Positions 14,329-23,630 of a DNA stretch of 64,000 nt are shown here, one piece after another. Every line of letters begins with the position of its first letter. Position 1 is the stretch's first letter. A model generated the notes under the pieces. The model had not been told where the DNA came from. It made no database searches and saw only the letters and a program-made list of their open reading frames with translations. The position numbers and the translations under genes are program-made. Source of the stretch: Bacteroidales bacterium UBA6431 (GTDB lineage Bacteria > Bacteroidota > Bacteroidia > Bacteroidales > UBA932); the NCBI GenBank assembly GCA_002439095.1, contig DJOT01000021.1, positions 62,001-126,000 of the forward strand, given 5' to 3'.

Positions 14329-17139
14329 ATGAAGAAAAATCTGATGTTTTTTGCGCTTCTCCTGCTGTCTGCCGGAGGAGTCTATGCCCAGAAGAAGCCG
14401 CTTGACCACGATGCATACGATGCGTGGCAGAGGGTGTCCGCCCTCCGGCTGTCAAACGACGGGGGCCTGCTTGTGTGGCAGGTCTCGCCGCAGGAGGGGG
14501 ACGGATACCTTGTGCTCCGCAATCTCAAGACGGGAAAGGAGCTCACCATCGAGAGGGCTTCCGGCTTCGACATGAGCGAGGCCGCCGATTTCGGGGTCTG
14601 CAAGATCAGCGCGCCGTTCGCTCTGACGCGCCAGGCCAAGATCGACAAGAAGAAAAAGGACGAGATGCCAAAGGACACCATAGCCTGCATCAATCTGCGC
14701 ACTTTTGAACTGACCCGCATCCCGGACGCTTCCTCGGCCGAGCTCGGCTTCGACGCCGCCCCGTTCATCTTCGTCAGCCAGGAGGTAAAAGACAGGAAGG
14801 ACACCAAATCCCTGCTTGTCCTTGACACCGCCACCGGGGACATCGACACACTCAAGAACATCGCCTCCTTCGAGGTGGCCAAGTCCGGGGACAAGCTCGC
14901 CGTGGCCACCGGCAAGGAGAAGAAGGACTCACTGTCCAAGAACTCCGTCGCCGTGTATGACCTCGCGGCCGGCACCGTCAAGGAACTTGCCGAGGGCGGC
15001 AAGGCCTATGGCGGGCTCTCTTTCAATGATACTGGCGACAAGCTTGTCTTCCTCTCCACCGACCAGGAGGAGAAACTTGACGGCACGCCGAGATATTCCG
15101 TATGGCTCGGGCAGGAGAAAATTCTCAAGAAGGCCACGCGCCGCACTCCTGCTGTCAAGGAGTTCAGCGCATCGGTTGTGGTGCCGGGTGACTGCGCGTC
15201 ACTGCCTGAGGGTTGGGTGATAACCAAGACTGCCCGTCCGCGCTTCTCCAACAAGTCGTCACGTCTCGTGCTGAACCTCTCCGAGTATTTCCCTCCTAAG
15301 GACACCACGCTCGTGTCTTTCGAGACTGCCGGGCTGGACATCTGGAACTGGGACAGCTACACCCTCCCTCCTATGGCGAAAGCCGGAGCCCGTAAGCAGA
15401 CCCGTACTGCTGTCGTCAACCTCTCTTCGGCCACTGATCTGCTCGTGCTCTCCGCCAATGCCAACGACCGCATCAGTTTCTCCGACGGTGCCGAGGGTGA
15501 TTACGCCATATCCCGGGATTCGGATCCTTATATGCTTGAGTCCCTGTGGGCAGTCAACAACAAATCTGACTACTCTATGGTGGATCTCCGGGACGGAAGC
15601 CGCCGTCCGCTCAAGGACGCGCTGGAGGGGACCACAGCCCTTTCTCCTTTTGGGAAATATATGGCGTGGTTCGACCCCAAAGACGGGGACTGGTACAGCT
15701 GGAACCTGTCCACCGGGGAGATGGTCAACCTCACCGGAGTTCTGGACGTGGCCTTCTTCGATGAGGAGGACGACCATCCTCTCGGCTGCTTCATCCCTGT
15801 TTCATACCCGCGTTGGATCGGCCAGGACGAAGCCCTGCTGATCGGGGACCGTTATGACATCTGGAAGTTCTCCCCAGACGGCAAGAAGATCGAGAATCTC
15901 ACCTCCGGACAGGGCCGCAAGAACCATGTGCGCTACGAGATCCTTGACATCGGCCGCCATAACGACCCTTACCTCTACCAGAACCCGATGAACTTCCAGA
16001 AGAAAGGCAAGCTTTACCTTACCGCTTTCAATGAGGACACTTCCGAGAACGGGTATGCCATCGCCAATCTTGCCAAGCCTTCTGCCCCTCAAGGATTTAC
16101 GGACAAATGGTCTTTCTCTTCGACCATGAAGGCCCAGAATGCCGGGACAATAGTTTATCTCAAGGGCAACTTCCGCAACCCGATGAATGTCTACGTCACA
16201 CAGGACGAGTGGAAGACCTCGGACCGCCTCACGGACCTCAACCCCCAGCAGGCGGGCTACAACTGGGGTGATGTTCAGCTGGTGCACTGGAACGCCTATG
16301 ACGGAACCCCGCTCAAAGGCCTGCTCTACACCCCGGACAACCTCGACGCTTCCCACAAGTACCCTATGCTGATCTACTTCTACGAGAAGAACTCAGAGAC
16401 GCTCTACAACTACATCCAGCCGGCCCCGAGCCGCTCGATAATCAACATCCCGTTCTACGTCAGCCGTGGTTACGTGGTCTTCGTGCCTGACATCGTCTAC
16501 AAGGACGGACACCCGGGGGAGAGTGCCTACAACTGCATCTGTTCGGGTGCTGAGGCCATGTGCGCGCAGTTCGGCTTTATCGACAAGTCGAAGATGGGAA
16601 TCCAGGGCCAGAGTTGGGGCGGATATCAGACGGCCTACCTTGTCACCCGTACGGACATGTTCGCTGCGGCGGGAGCCGGAGCTCCTGTGGGCAACATGAC
16701 CAGCGCCTACGGCGGAATCCGTTGGGAGTCAGGCAACAGCCGCATCAGCCAGTACGAGCACGGGCAGAGCCGCATCGGCAAGACCCTTTGGGATGAAGGC
16801 GGGCTGGATCTCTACATCGAGAACTCCCCGGTATTCTTCGCGCCGAAAGTCAAAACCCCTGTCCTCATCATGCACAACGATGCCGACGGCGCTGTGCCAT
16901 GGTACCAGGGCATAGAGTTCTTCATGTCTCTCCGCCGCCTCGGGAAACCGGCATGGCTGCTTGAATACAACGACGAGGCCCACAACCTCAAGGAGCGGCG
17001 CAACTGCAAGGACCTCTCCCGCAGGCTTCAACAGTTCTTCGATTACTATCTGCAGGGCGCTCCTGAGCCTGCCTGGATGAAGACGGGCATCCCTCACCAG
17101 CGCAAGGGCAGCTACTTCGGCTTCGAGCCTGCGGAATAA
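14329..17139 (+). CDS. Exported S9 family (prolyl oligopeptidase-type) serine peptidase
   Basis: The protein of about 936 residues has a signal peptide (MKKNLMFFALLLLSAGGVYA) and so works in the periplasm. A long beta-propeller-like region (about 40-640) precedes an alpha/beta-hydrolase domain. The nucleophile Ser762 lies in IQGQSWGGYQT; HNDADGAVPWYQG supplies the Asp region (about 845) and YNDEAHNL the His (about 882), giving the full triad. The ATG at 14320 is in frame three codons earlier, but MKKN at 14329 begins a standard signal peptide. Family members cleave prolyl or other short peptides. It appears monocistronic and ends with a strong terminator. Confidence 0.92.
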   Translation: MKKNLMFFALLLLSAGGVYAQKKPLDHDAYDAWQRVSALRLSNDGGLLVWQVSPQEGDGYLVLRNLKTGKELTIERASGFDMSEAADFGVCKISAPFALTRQAKIDKKKKDEMPKDTIACINLRTFELTRIPDASSAELGFDAAPFIFVSQEVKDRKDTKSLLVLDTATGDIDTLKNIASFEVAKSGDKLAVATGKEKKDSLSKNSVAVYDLAAGTVKELAEGGKAYGGLSFNDTGDKLVFLSTDQEEKLDGTPRYSVWLGQEKILKKATRRTPAVKEFSASVVVPGDCASLPEGWVITKTARPRFSNKSSRLVLNLSEYFPPKDTTLVSFETAGLDIWNWDSYTLPPMAKAGARKQTRTAVVNLSSATDLLVLSANANDRISFSDGAEGDYAISRDSDPYMLESLWAVNNKSDYSMVDLRDGSRRPLKDALEGTTALSPFGKYMAWFDPKDGDWYSWNLSTGEMVNLTGVLDVAFFDEEDDHPLGCFIPVSYPRWIGQDEALLIGDRYDIWKFSPDGKKIENLTSGQGRKNHVRYEILDIGRHNDPYLYQNPMNFQKKGKLYLTAFNEDTSENGYAIANLAKPSAPQGFTDKWSFSSTMKAQNAGTIVYLKGNFRNPMNVYVTQDEWKTSDRLTDLNPQQAGYNWGDVQLVHWNAYDGTPLKGLLYTPDNLDASHKYPMLIYFYEKNSETLYNYIQPAPSRSIINIPFYVSRGYVVFVPDIVYKDGHPGESAYNCICSGAEAMCAQFGFIDKSKMGIQGQSWGGYQTAYLVTRTDMFAAAGAGAPVGNMTSAYGGIRWESGNSRISQYEHGQSRIGKTLWDEGGLDLYIENSPVFFAPKVKTPVLIMHNDADGAVPWYQGIEFFMSLRRLGKPAWLLEYNDEAHNLKERRNCKDLSRRLQQFFDYYLQGAPEPAWMKTGIPHQRKGSYFGFEPAE

Positions 17140-17159
17140 CAATCGTGTTATAATGGATG

Positions 17160-17190
17160 GGCTTGACTTTTTGGAGTCAAGCCTTTTTTT
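17160..17190 (+). terminator. Terminator of the S9 peptidase gene
   Basis: GGCTTGACT (17160-17168) pairs with AGTCAAGCC (17175-17183), followed by seven T. It lies 20 bp after the stop codon. Confidence 0.92.
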
Positions 17191-17453
17191 GTCCGCCATT
17201 TTCCGGTTTAACTGGGCAGATTGCCATGCATCGTTGGCACCAACCTCCGACAAACCCGGTTTTTCGTCAATCTCGGTCATGATATCATGGGCTGCACGGG
17301 CCTCTATGGCTGGTATGCATAACCGAGGGGGCCTCTCAGGGTACGTCGGTCACGCTTGACGCAACTATAACGCTACCAGAGACGGTTACTCGTGGCCGAG
17401 TTTGACGGGTTGCATCAAGCAGAGACAGACGCGTGACGACAGTAGTAGAAATG
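17191..17453. other. Intergenic stretch with no recognised gene
   Basis: About 260 bp between the S9 terminator and the hairpin block. No open frame looks like a gene, and I recognise no tRNA, tmRNA, RNase P or SRP signature. The sequence has GC content like coding DNA and several short inverted repeats, so an uncharacterised structured RNA is possible but unsupported. Confidence 0.4.
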
Positions 17454-17766
17454 TGCTTGTCCCGCAAAGTCGGAAAGAGATTTCCGGAGGGTCGCGTCAG
17501 CGGCGCGGCGGAGCGTCAGCGAGATGTCAAAGACATCGAAGCAGCGAAGACGCCCGGCGAAGGCTTGCCGAGCCGGCATGCCCCTGAAAGGGGCTGTCTG
17601 CGAAGCAGACTGGGGTTGAGAAAGCCGCGCTTGCGCAGCAAGCGCAGGGGTTTCGGGGATATGCCCTCGAAAGTGCTCATCAGAGCACCGGCGCGGTCGT
17701 GGGACTTTGCGTCAGCAAAGTCGGAAAGCGACTTGAGCGCCGCAGGGGTTTCGGGGATATGCCCCG
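17454..17766. repeat. Block of repeated short hairpins next to tRNA-Leu
   Basis: At least four perfect short hairpins occur in a row: GTCTGC/GCAGAC (17596-17610), GCGCTTGC/GCAAGCGC (17627-17645), GTGCTC/GAGCAC (17673-17688) and GACTTTGC/GCAAAGTC (17703-17722). A 24-bp word starting CGCAGGGGTTTCGGGG is present identically at 17643-17666 and 17741-17764, and the word AAAGTCGGAAAG recurs near 17465 and 17717. Frames crossing the block are low-complexity and not gene-like. Confidence 0.75.
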
Positions 17767-17775
17767 TAAATATAG

Positions 17776-17860
17776 TGCCTCGGATGAGACTCGAACTCAC
17801 ACGGACATTGCTGTCCAAGGGATTTTAAGTCCCTCGTGTCTACCATTCCACCACCAAGGC
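17776..17860 (-). tRNA. tRNA-Leu(TAA)
   Basis: The reverse strand gives an 85-nt leucine tRNA: acceptor GCCTTGG/CCGAGGC (one G-T pair) with discriminator A, D arm with GGTGGTGGAATGGTAGACACG, anticodon loop CTTAAAA (anticodon TAA), a long variable arm and T arm GTTCGAGTC. A minus-strand TATCTTTG box (17868-17875) lies just upstream. Confidence 0.95.
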
Positions 17861-17867
17861 ATCTTCG

Positions 17868-17875
17868 CAAAGATA
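17868..17875 (-). promoter_or_regulatory. TAnnTTTG promoter box of tRNA-Leu(TAA)
   Basis: TATCTTTG on the minus strand, 8 bp before the tRNA 5' end. A clear TTTG at the usual distance was not found. The remaining 17876-18051 gap up to the rodA stop is A/T-rich and shows no gene. Confidence 0.5.
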
Positions 17876-18051
17876 CGCAAAAAACCAAGAAGCCGTTTTG
17901 ATTTATGTTGAAAATTCTTTTACTTGCTTTTTCGCCATAGTTTTCCCTGGATTATTCGGTCAGATAGTTCTACTATCTTTCTCAAAATCCAGAAAAAACT
18001 CTGACAGAAAAATCTTCATAAAATTTATGACAAATAAATTCAAAACAGCTT

Positions 18052-19359
18052 CTAAAAATATTTCTTCTCCTGCCTGTTGAGCGCCAGGAAAATGAATATC
18101 ATCATCGAAAACGACAGCAGCGAAGACCCTCCGTAGCTGAGCATCGGCAGCGGAATCCCGATTACCGGCATCAGCCCTATGGTCATTCCGATATTGATGA
18201 AAAGATGCATGAAAAGACATGCCGCCACGCAGTAGCCGTAGATCCGCGTGAACGCCTCCCTGCTTTTCTCCGCGTCAGTGATCAGCCTATATATTAGGCA
18301 TACATATATCAGAATAAGGGCGAGGCAGCCGATGAATCCGAATTCTTCGCCTATTGTGCAGAAAATGAAATCAGTGCTTTGCTCCGGCACGAACCCGTAT
18401 GTGGTCTGTGTCCCGTTGAGGAAGCCCTTCCCGGTCAGCCCTCCGGAACCGATTGCGATCATTGACTGTCTGACGTTATATCCTACTCCTGCCGGATCTT
18501 CCTTCAGCCCGAGCAGAACCTCTATCCTTTTGCGTTGATGATCCTGGAGGACATGGTTGAAAAGGAAGTCGGTTGCAAATATCATGGTGATTCCGGCTGC
18601 AAGGACGAGGACAGTACGTGTGATATGGCTCATCCTTATGCTGTGCCCTCGCCGGAATCCGGACCCATAGAAGAAAAATACGGCGCACAGCAGGGCGAGA
18701 ACCGAGGCCGCCGCCCACCATGGAGCCGTCAGAGTGAGAATGAACAAGACAATAGCCGCCCCGAGGAATATGAACCACCACCCCGAGAGTCCCTCTCTGT
18801 AGAGGACGAACAGATATCCGACATATACGAGGGCGGAGCCGGTCTCGCTTTCTCCAAGGATCGCCAACATCGGCAGCCCTATGACCGCAGCAACCGCCAT
18901 GAATCCTTTTTTTGTTGTCAGCCTGAACCCTTGCCTGCTCATGACCAGCGCCAGCATCAGCGAGGTTGTTATTTTCGACACCTCAGCCGGCTGGAACTTC
19001 ACCGGGCCGAATTCGAACCACGAGTGCGAACCCTTGACATCTTTGCTGACGAAAATCACCAGCACCAGCAAAAAAAAGACGACGAGATAGCCTGCCGGAG
19101 CGATGGCCTCCCAGATTCTCGGGTTGACGGCGAACAATATGAGAGCATCAAACAGCAGCGCCACCGCCATCCAGGCGAACTGCTTGCCGCTTCTGCACCC
19201 GAGGTCGAATATTGAGGAAGGCTCCGTGGAGTGTATCGAGGCGTAGATGCTCACCCATCCTGTCAATACGAGGGCGATATAGCACAAGACGAGTTTCCAG
19301 TCGACAGTCTGCCGAAGGTTTCTCTCAAATGGCCGGTTTCCTGTGTTGAATATGCCCAT
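18052..19359 (-). CDS. rodA: Rod-shape glycosyltransferase RodA (SEDS)
   Basis: The 435-residue polytopic protein polymerises peptidoglycan glycan strands during elongation, working with PBP2. SEDS features include GSHSWFEFGPVKFQPAEVSKI, GLTGKGFLNGTQTTYGFVPEQSTDFIFCTIGEEFG (positions about 285-320) and the C-terminal IGIPLPMLSYGGSSLLS. It is the last gene of the mre/mrd cluster and starts 2 bp after the mrdA stop, so co-expression with its partner transpeptidase is expected. It has about ten membrane helices. Confidence 0.96.
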   Translation of the reverse strand: MGIFNTGNRPFERNLRQTVDWKLVLCYIALVLTGWVSIYASIHSTEPSSIFDLGCRSGKQFAWMAVALLFDALILFAVNPRIWEAIAPAGYLVVFFLLVLVIFVSKDVKGSHSWFEFGPVKFQPAEVSKITTSLMLALVMSRQGFRLTTKKGFMAVAAVIGLPMLAILGESETGSALVYVGYLFVLYREGLSGWWFIFLGAAIVLFILTLTAPWWAAASVLALLCAVFFFYGSGFRRGHSIRMSHITRTVLVLAAGITMIFATDFLFNHVLQDHQRKRIEVLLGLKEDPAGVGYNVRQSMIAIGSGGLTGKGFLNGTQTTYGFVPEQSTDFIFCTIGEEFGFIGCLALILIYVCLIYRLITDAEKSREAFTRIYGYCVAACLFMHLFINIGMTIGLMPVIGIPLPMLSYGGSSLLSFSMMIFIFLALNRQEKKYF

Positions 19360-19361
19360 GT

Positions 19362-21185
19362 TCAGAAGAATCTTGTCGTGAGAAGTCTGTCTTCAAGGTA
19401 CTTTCGCTGCGCGGAGATTTCCCCGTTGAGATACATCTCAAGCATCAGCGAAGCTACCGGAAGAGCCCAAGTGGCCCCGAATCCGGCGTTTTCCACATAG
19501 GCGGCGACGGCTATCTTCGGGTTGTCCTTGGGTGCGAAGCAGATGAATACGGAGTTGTCTTTGCCGTGCGGGTTCTGGGCGGTGCCGGTCTTTCCGCACA
19601 CGTCAAGCCCCGGTATCGCTGCTGCACGGGCCGTCATCCCAGCAGAACCTCCTCCGTTGACCGCCATATACATGCCTTCCACGGCTACTTTGAAGTATGA
19701 TGTGTCCACCTTGGTGTACTGCCTTTCGTGGAAACGGCTGTCGATAGTCACCCCGTCGGAGTCCTTGACGATATGGGGGATGTAGTAGAACCCCCTGTTG
19801 GCCATGATGGCCGCGAGGTTGGCTATCTGCAGAGGGGTGGCACCGATTTCCCCCTGCCCGATTGACAGGGAAACCACAGTCTGGAATCTCCAGCGTCCAG
19901 TCCCGTAGACGCGGTTGTAGTATTTTGCTGAGGGGATGTTCCCTCCGAGTTCCGACGGGAAGTCGCTCCCGAGTTTGTGTCCGAATCCGAAACTCATCAC
20001 ATAGTCCCTCCATGCGTCGAGGGCCTCGGCTGTGCTGGAATAGGCCTTGTTCTCGAGGATGTTGCGCATCACATAGCAGAAGTAGCCGTTGCAGGATGTC
20101 GCGATCGCGTCTTTGAACTGGAGCGGCGAGGAGTGCGCATGACAGCCGAGCTTGTGGTTGCCGCTATAGTAATAACCTCCGTTGCAGGGGTAGGAATATG
20201 ACGGCTTGAGCACTCCCTCCTGCAGCCCGATGAGACCGTTGACCAGTTTGAATACCGAGCCTGGCGGGTAGGAGGCCATCACGGTCCTGTTGAACATCGG
20301 CTTGCGCGGGTTGCGTGCGATCTCTCCATAGTGCTTTCCGATGTCGGAGAGAACGTCCACATCTATTCCGGGGCTGGACACCATCGCGAGGATCTCGCCG
20401 GTCGAGGGTTCTATGGCCACCACGGATCCTACCTTGCCTTCCATGAGCCTCTGGCCGTATTGCTGGAGGTGTGCATCTATTGTGGAGACGATGTCTTTGC
20501 CTGGTATGGCCGCCTTGTCTTCCCGGCCGTCCTGGTATGCGTCCTGAAGGCGGTTGCGCGAATCTCTGAGGAAGATGTGGTACCCTTTCTCGCCTTTGAG
20601 GCTGTCCTCCATCGCCGCTTCAAGGCCAGTACGTCCCACATAATCACCGGATTTGTACTCGGGATGCTTCTTGATATAGTCCGCATCCACTTCGGAAATG
20701 TAGCCGAGGAGGTTGCCTCCGGCATTGAAAGGATATTCCCTGATGCTCCTCATCTGTGCCCTGAAGCCGGGGAAGAGATATTCCTGCTCTGCAAATTTCT
20801 GGTATGTCTCCGGCGGGATCTGCTTGAGAAAAGTCTGGGTCTGGTAGCCTATTCTGCTTCTGTATGTCCGGTAGTAGTTCATCTTGCTCCGCACATAGGC
20901 TACGCTCGTGTCAAGTGCGGCGGCAAGTGCCACCGTGTCGAGCTGTTTGACATCGCGCGGGGTCACGAGGATGTCGTAGCACACCGCATTTCCGACCAGA
21001 ATCTCCCCGTTGCGGTCGTAGACCACCCCTCGCGGCGGGTAGATGGTGGCGTAGACCATGGAGTTGTTGGATGCGTCCTTCTTGTATTCGTCGTTGATTA
21101 TCTGGATATAGAAAAGTCTGGCCAGCAGTATGACGGCAGCTGCGGCCAGTCCTATGAGGAGCTTGTTTCTGCGGTTTATCTCCAT
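19362..21185 (-). CDS. mrdA: Penicillin-binding protein 2 (class B transpeptidase)
   Basis: The 607-residue protein crosslinks peptidoglycan in the elongasome. One N-terminal membrane anchor (about 10-30) is followed by the pedestal domain with RGVVYDRNGEILV and a transpeptidase domain. Active-site motifs are SVFK in PPGSVFKLVNG, SCN in ATSCNGYFCYV and KTG in CGKTGTAQ. It overlaps mreD by ten bases and lies 2 bp before rodA, its glycosyltransferase partner. Confidence 0.95.
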   Translation of the reverse strand: MEINRRNKLLIGLAAAAVILLARLFYIQIINDEYKKDASNNSMVYATIYPPRGVVYDRNGEILVGNAVCYDILVTPRDVKQLDTVALAAALDTSVAYVRSKMNYYRTYRSRIGYQTQTFLKQIPPETYQKFAEQEYLFPGFRAQMRSIREYPFNAGGNLLGYISEVDADYIKKHPEYKSGDYVGRTGLEAAMEDSLKGEKGYHIFLRDSRNRLQDAYQDGREDKAAIPGKDIVSTIDAHLQQYGQRLMEGKVGSVVAIEPSTGEILAMVSSPGIDVDVLSDIGKHYGEIARNPRKPMFNRTVMASYPPGSVFKLVNGLIGLQEGVLKPSYSYPCNGGYYYSGNHKLGCHAHSSPLQFKDAIATSCNGYFCYVMRNILENKAYSSTAEALDAWRDYVMSFGFGHKLGSDFPSELGGNIPSAKYYNRVYGTGRWRFQTVVSLSIGQGEIGATPLQIANLAAIMANRGFYYIPHIVKDSDGVTIDSRFHERQYTKVDTSYFKVAVEGMYMAVNGGGSAGMTARAAAIPGLDVCGKTGTAQNPHGKDNSVFICFAPKDNPKIAVAAYVENAGFGATWALPVASLMLEMYLNGEISAQRKYLEDRLLTTRFF

Positions 21186-21697
21186 TTCGTCTCGGTGTCA
21201 GGGCAGAGAAGGTCTGCAAGAGGGAGAGATATCGCCGAACTCAATGTGAGTGAGGCGAAGAACTTTACTGCCATTGCCCAGAACGGGCTGGTGCCGGCGC
21301 TGTCGGCTGTGATGTAGACCAGCAGGAACAGTGCTGTGGCGAGAGTATTCGCGATGAGCATCTTGTTTCTGCCCAGCCGTTGTGATGAGACCTCTTCGCC
21401 GCGTGACAAGAGCTCGCCGCCGAACACAAGCGAGAGGAGGGGACGCCTGAGAAAAGCCACCGGAACGAGCGAGAGTACGGTGAGACCTATGGGGCCGGCT
21501 GCGAGGAAGTCCGCCGCGAAGCCGGAAGCGAAAGCTATGAGCATGGTCACGATTGTGCTGCATCTCAGCGGCAGGCAGAGAATCATCACCGGCAGGATGG
21601 CGACCATCAGCAGAGGCGTGAAATTGAAATAATTCCACAGCAGGATCTGGGCTGCAAGCAGCAGGAGGTATTTGACGGTGAAGTTCCAGTGTCTCAT
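21176..21697 (-). CDS. mreD: Rod shape-determining protein MreD
   Basis: The 173-residue hydrophobic protein has about five membrane segments and sits between mreC and mrdA, the conserved place of mreD. Sequence similarity in this family is low, so the assignment rests on size, topology and position; the segment FASGFAADFLAAGPIGLTVL fits MreD. It overlaps mreC by four bases and mrdA by ten. Confidence 0.88.
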   Translation of the reverse strand: MRHWNFTVKYLLLLAAQILLWNYFNFTPLLMVAILPVMILCLPLRCSTIVTMLIAFASGFAADFLAAGPIGLTVLSLVPVAFLRRPLLSLVFGGELLSRGEEVSSQRLGRNKMLIANTLATALFLLVYITADSAGTSPFWAMAVKFFASLTLSSAISLPLADLLCPDTETKWR

Positions 21698-22521
21698 TTC
21701 TTCTTGCCGATGGCTTCAAGTGCCGTTATCTCATCTTTGTCATCGTTTTCCGTCACGGTCACATATCTCAGGCTGTTGAAATCCTGAAAAAGCTGCACAT
21801 CGGCCTGCTGTGACGAGCCGTCGATGAGCCGGGTCTTTCCCGTGATGCCGACAGGGATGTCCGCCGGAAAAATGGCGGAATATCCACTTGTCCTGACCGT
21901 GTCCCCGGGGTTTATCTGGTGGTGCGGCGGAATATCACCCACGACTGCTCCGCCACGGCTCTTGCCGTCCCATTTCAGTGGTGCAGTGACGCCGTCGGCA
22001 TCATCTCCTATCCTTACACTTACGCTGATGCTTGAGTTGATGAGCGTGAGTCCGTAGGAGTAGTGCCTGTCTACCGCGCTGACTATCCCGACTATGCCTT
22101 TGTCTGTGATTATTCCTGATTGCGGGCGTATCCCGTCCTCCGAACCCTTGTCCAGAATGATGTAGTTGTGTGCGGTGCCGCGGCCGACCTTGACGACGGT
22201 TGCGGGGGTATAGCGGAAACCGTTGTTGTGTCTGACCGCTGTACCTTCTCCGCCTTCGTCCATGTCCTCGAATGTCTTGAGCCTTTCCCTGAGCCTGGCG
22301 TTTTCTTCTGCAAGTTCATCGTTGAGGCGTCGCGTGTAGAAGTGGCTCCGCACATCTTCACCTACGCCCCAAAGTGCTGCTGCGGTGCGGTGCGAGATGC
22401 GGTTGAGCCAGATGTTCTGCATCGTGGAACTGCTTCTCAACATAGCAACAGCAGCAACCTCCATCAGGATGAAGATTGCCGCGTTCACTAAAATCGTGGA
22501 GACTTTGCCGCCCTGTGACAT
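21694..22521 (-). CDS. mreC: Rod shape-determining protein MreC
   Basis: The 275-residue protein has one N-terminal membrane helix, a coiled coil (about 60-95, NDELAEENARLRERLKTFEDM) and the periplasmic beta-rich MreC core with NYIILDKGSEDGI and DKGIVGIV. It links cytoplasmic MreB to the peptidoglycan synthases. It starts directly after the mreB stop and overlaps mreD. Confidence 0.95.
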   Translation of the reverse strand: MSQGGKVSTILVNAAIFILMEVAAVAMLRSSSTMQNIWLNRISHRTAAALWGVGEDVRSHFYTRRLNDELAEENARLRERLKTFEDMDEGGEGTAVRHNNGFRYTPATVVKVGRGTAHNYIILDKGSEDGIRPQSGIITDKGIVGIVSAVDRHYSYGLTLINSSISVSVRIGDDADGVTAPLKWDGKSRGGAVVGDIPPHHQINPGDTVRTSGYSAIFPADIPVGITGKTRLIDGSSQQADVQLFQDFNSLRYVTVTENDDKDEITALEAIGKKK

Positions 22522-23541
22522 CTACCTCATCAGGAATGAATAGGTGTCGGTGTGCTTGAGGGCCTCGCATGTGCCTCGAGCGACCGCGTGCAGAGGGTCT
22601 TCCGCCACATGGAAGTCGATGTTGACCTTGTCCTTGAACCTCTTGGCGAGGCCGCGCAGAAGTGCTCCGCCACCGGAGAGATAGATTCCGTTCTCGACGA
22701 TGTCTGCATACAGCTCCGGAGGTGTGTTCTCCAGAACGTGCAGTATGGATGTCTCAAGCTTGGCGATAGATTTGTCCAAACAATGGGCTATCTCGTGATG
22801 AGTGATGGTCGCTTCGACAGGATGGGCGGTCATGAGGTTCGGTCCGCGTACGATAAACGGTGTCGGTTCTTCCTCGTCGAGATCCGGAATCACTGCGCCT
22901 ACCGCGAACTTGATCTTCTCGGCTGTGGTGTCTCCGACTTTGATGTTGTGCTGCTGGCGCAGGTAGTACTGGATGTCCCCCGTGAATACGTCTCCGGCCA
23001 CCCGGATGCTCTCCTGCTGAACGAGGCCTCCGAGTGATATGACGGCGATTTCCGTGGTTCCGCCACCTATGTCTACCACCATGTTGCCTTGTGGGGCTTC
23101 AACGTCAAGACCGATGCCGAGCGCTGCCGCCATCGGCTCGAAAATCAGGTACACATCGCGGCCTCCGGCGTGCTCGGTGGAGTCGCGGACTGCCCTGATT
23201 TCCACTTCCGTGGAGCCGGACGGTATTCCTACCACCACTTTGAGGTTCGGTGTGAAGATGCTGCGGTGCTTGCTGCTCACCTGCTTGATGAAACCTCGGA
23301 TCATCAGTTCGGCTGCATGGAAGTCCGCGATGACGCCGTCCCTGAGGGGGCGGATGGTGCGGATGCCAGGGTTGACCTTCCCGTCCATCAGTTTCGCCTG
23401 CTGCCCTAGTGCAATGCACTTGCCTGTATTGTTGTCTACCGCGATCATGCTGGGTTCGTCGAGCACTATCTGACCGTTCTGGTAGATGACGGTGTTGGCT
23501 GTTCCCAGATCTATCGCGAGTTCTTGATTCAAAAATGCCAT
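22522..23541 (-). CDS. mreB: Actin-like rod shape protein MreB
   Basis: The 339-residue actin homolog organises lateral wall growth. MAFLNQELAIDLGTANTVIY is the classical MreB start with phosphate-1 loop; DIGGGTTEIAVISLGG gives phosphate 2 and the C-terminal GIYLSGGGALLRGL the adenosine motif. The frame continues 25 codons upstream, but those residues would lie over the promoter region, so the ATG at 23541 is chosen. It is the first gene of the mreBCD-mrdA-rodA operon and divergent from ispD. Confidence 0.96.
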   Translation of the reverse strand: MAFLNQELAIDLGTANTVIYQNGQIVLDEPSMIAVDNNTGKCIALGQQAKLMDGKVNPGIRTIRPLRDGVIADFHAAELMIRGFIKQVSSKHRSIFTPNLKVVVGIPSGSTEVEIRAVRDSTEHAGGRDVYLIFEPMAAALGIGLDVEAPQGNMVVDIGGGTTEIAVISLGGLVQQESIRVAGDVFTGDIQYYLRQQHNIKVGDTTAEKIKFAVGAVIPDLDEEEPTPFIVRGPNLMTAHPVEATITHHEIAHCLDKSIAKLETSILHVLENTPPELYADIVENGIYLSGGGALLRGLAKRFKDKVNIDFHVAEDPLHAVARGTCEALKHTDTYSFLMR

Positions 23542-23565
23542 TTTCGTGCTTCTTTTGTCAAAAGA

Positions 23566-23573
23566 CAAAAATA
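23566..23573 (-). promoter_or_regulatory. mre operon promoter box (TATTTTTG)
   Basis: TATTTTTG on the minus strand lies 24 bp upstream of the mreB ATG. It matches TAnnTTTG; a clear -33 TTTG was not found. Confidence 0.55.
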
Positions 23574-23596
23574 AGAAATAAGTTCGGCATTTTTCA

Positions 23597-23604
23597 TATT
23601 TTTG
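23597..23604 (+). promoter_or_regulatory. ispD promoter box (TATTTTTG)
   Basis: TATTTTTG on the plus strand lies 26 bp upstream of the ispD ATG. With the mreB box it forms a compact divergent promoter pair in an 89-bp gap. Confidence 0.55.
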
Positions 23605-23630
23605 TCTTGAAAACACTTACGAATCTGAAA

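Noticed and set aside
17402..17828. Short plus- and minus-strand frames over the hairpin block
   Set aside because: Translations are low-complexity and basic, frames run into tRNA-Leu, and the DNA is dominated by inverted repeats.
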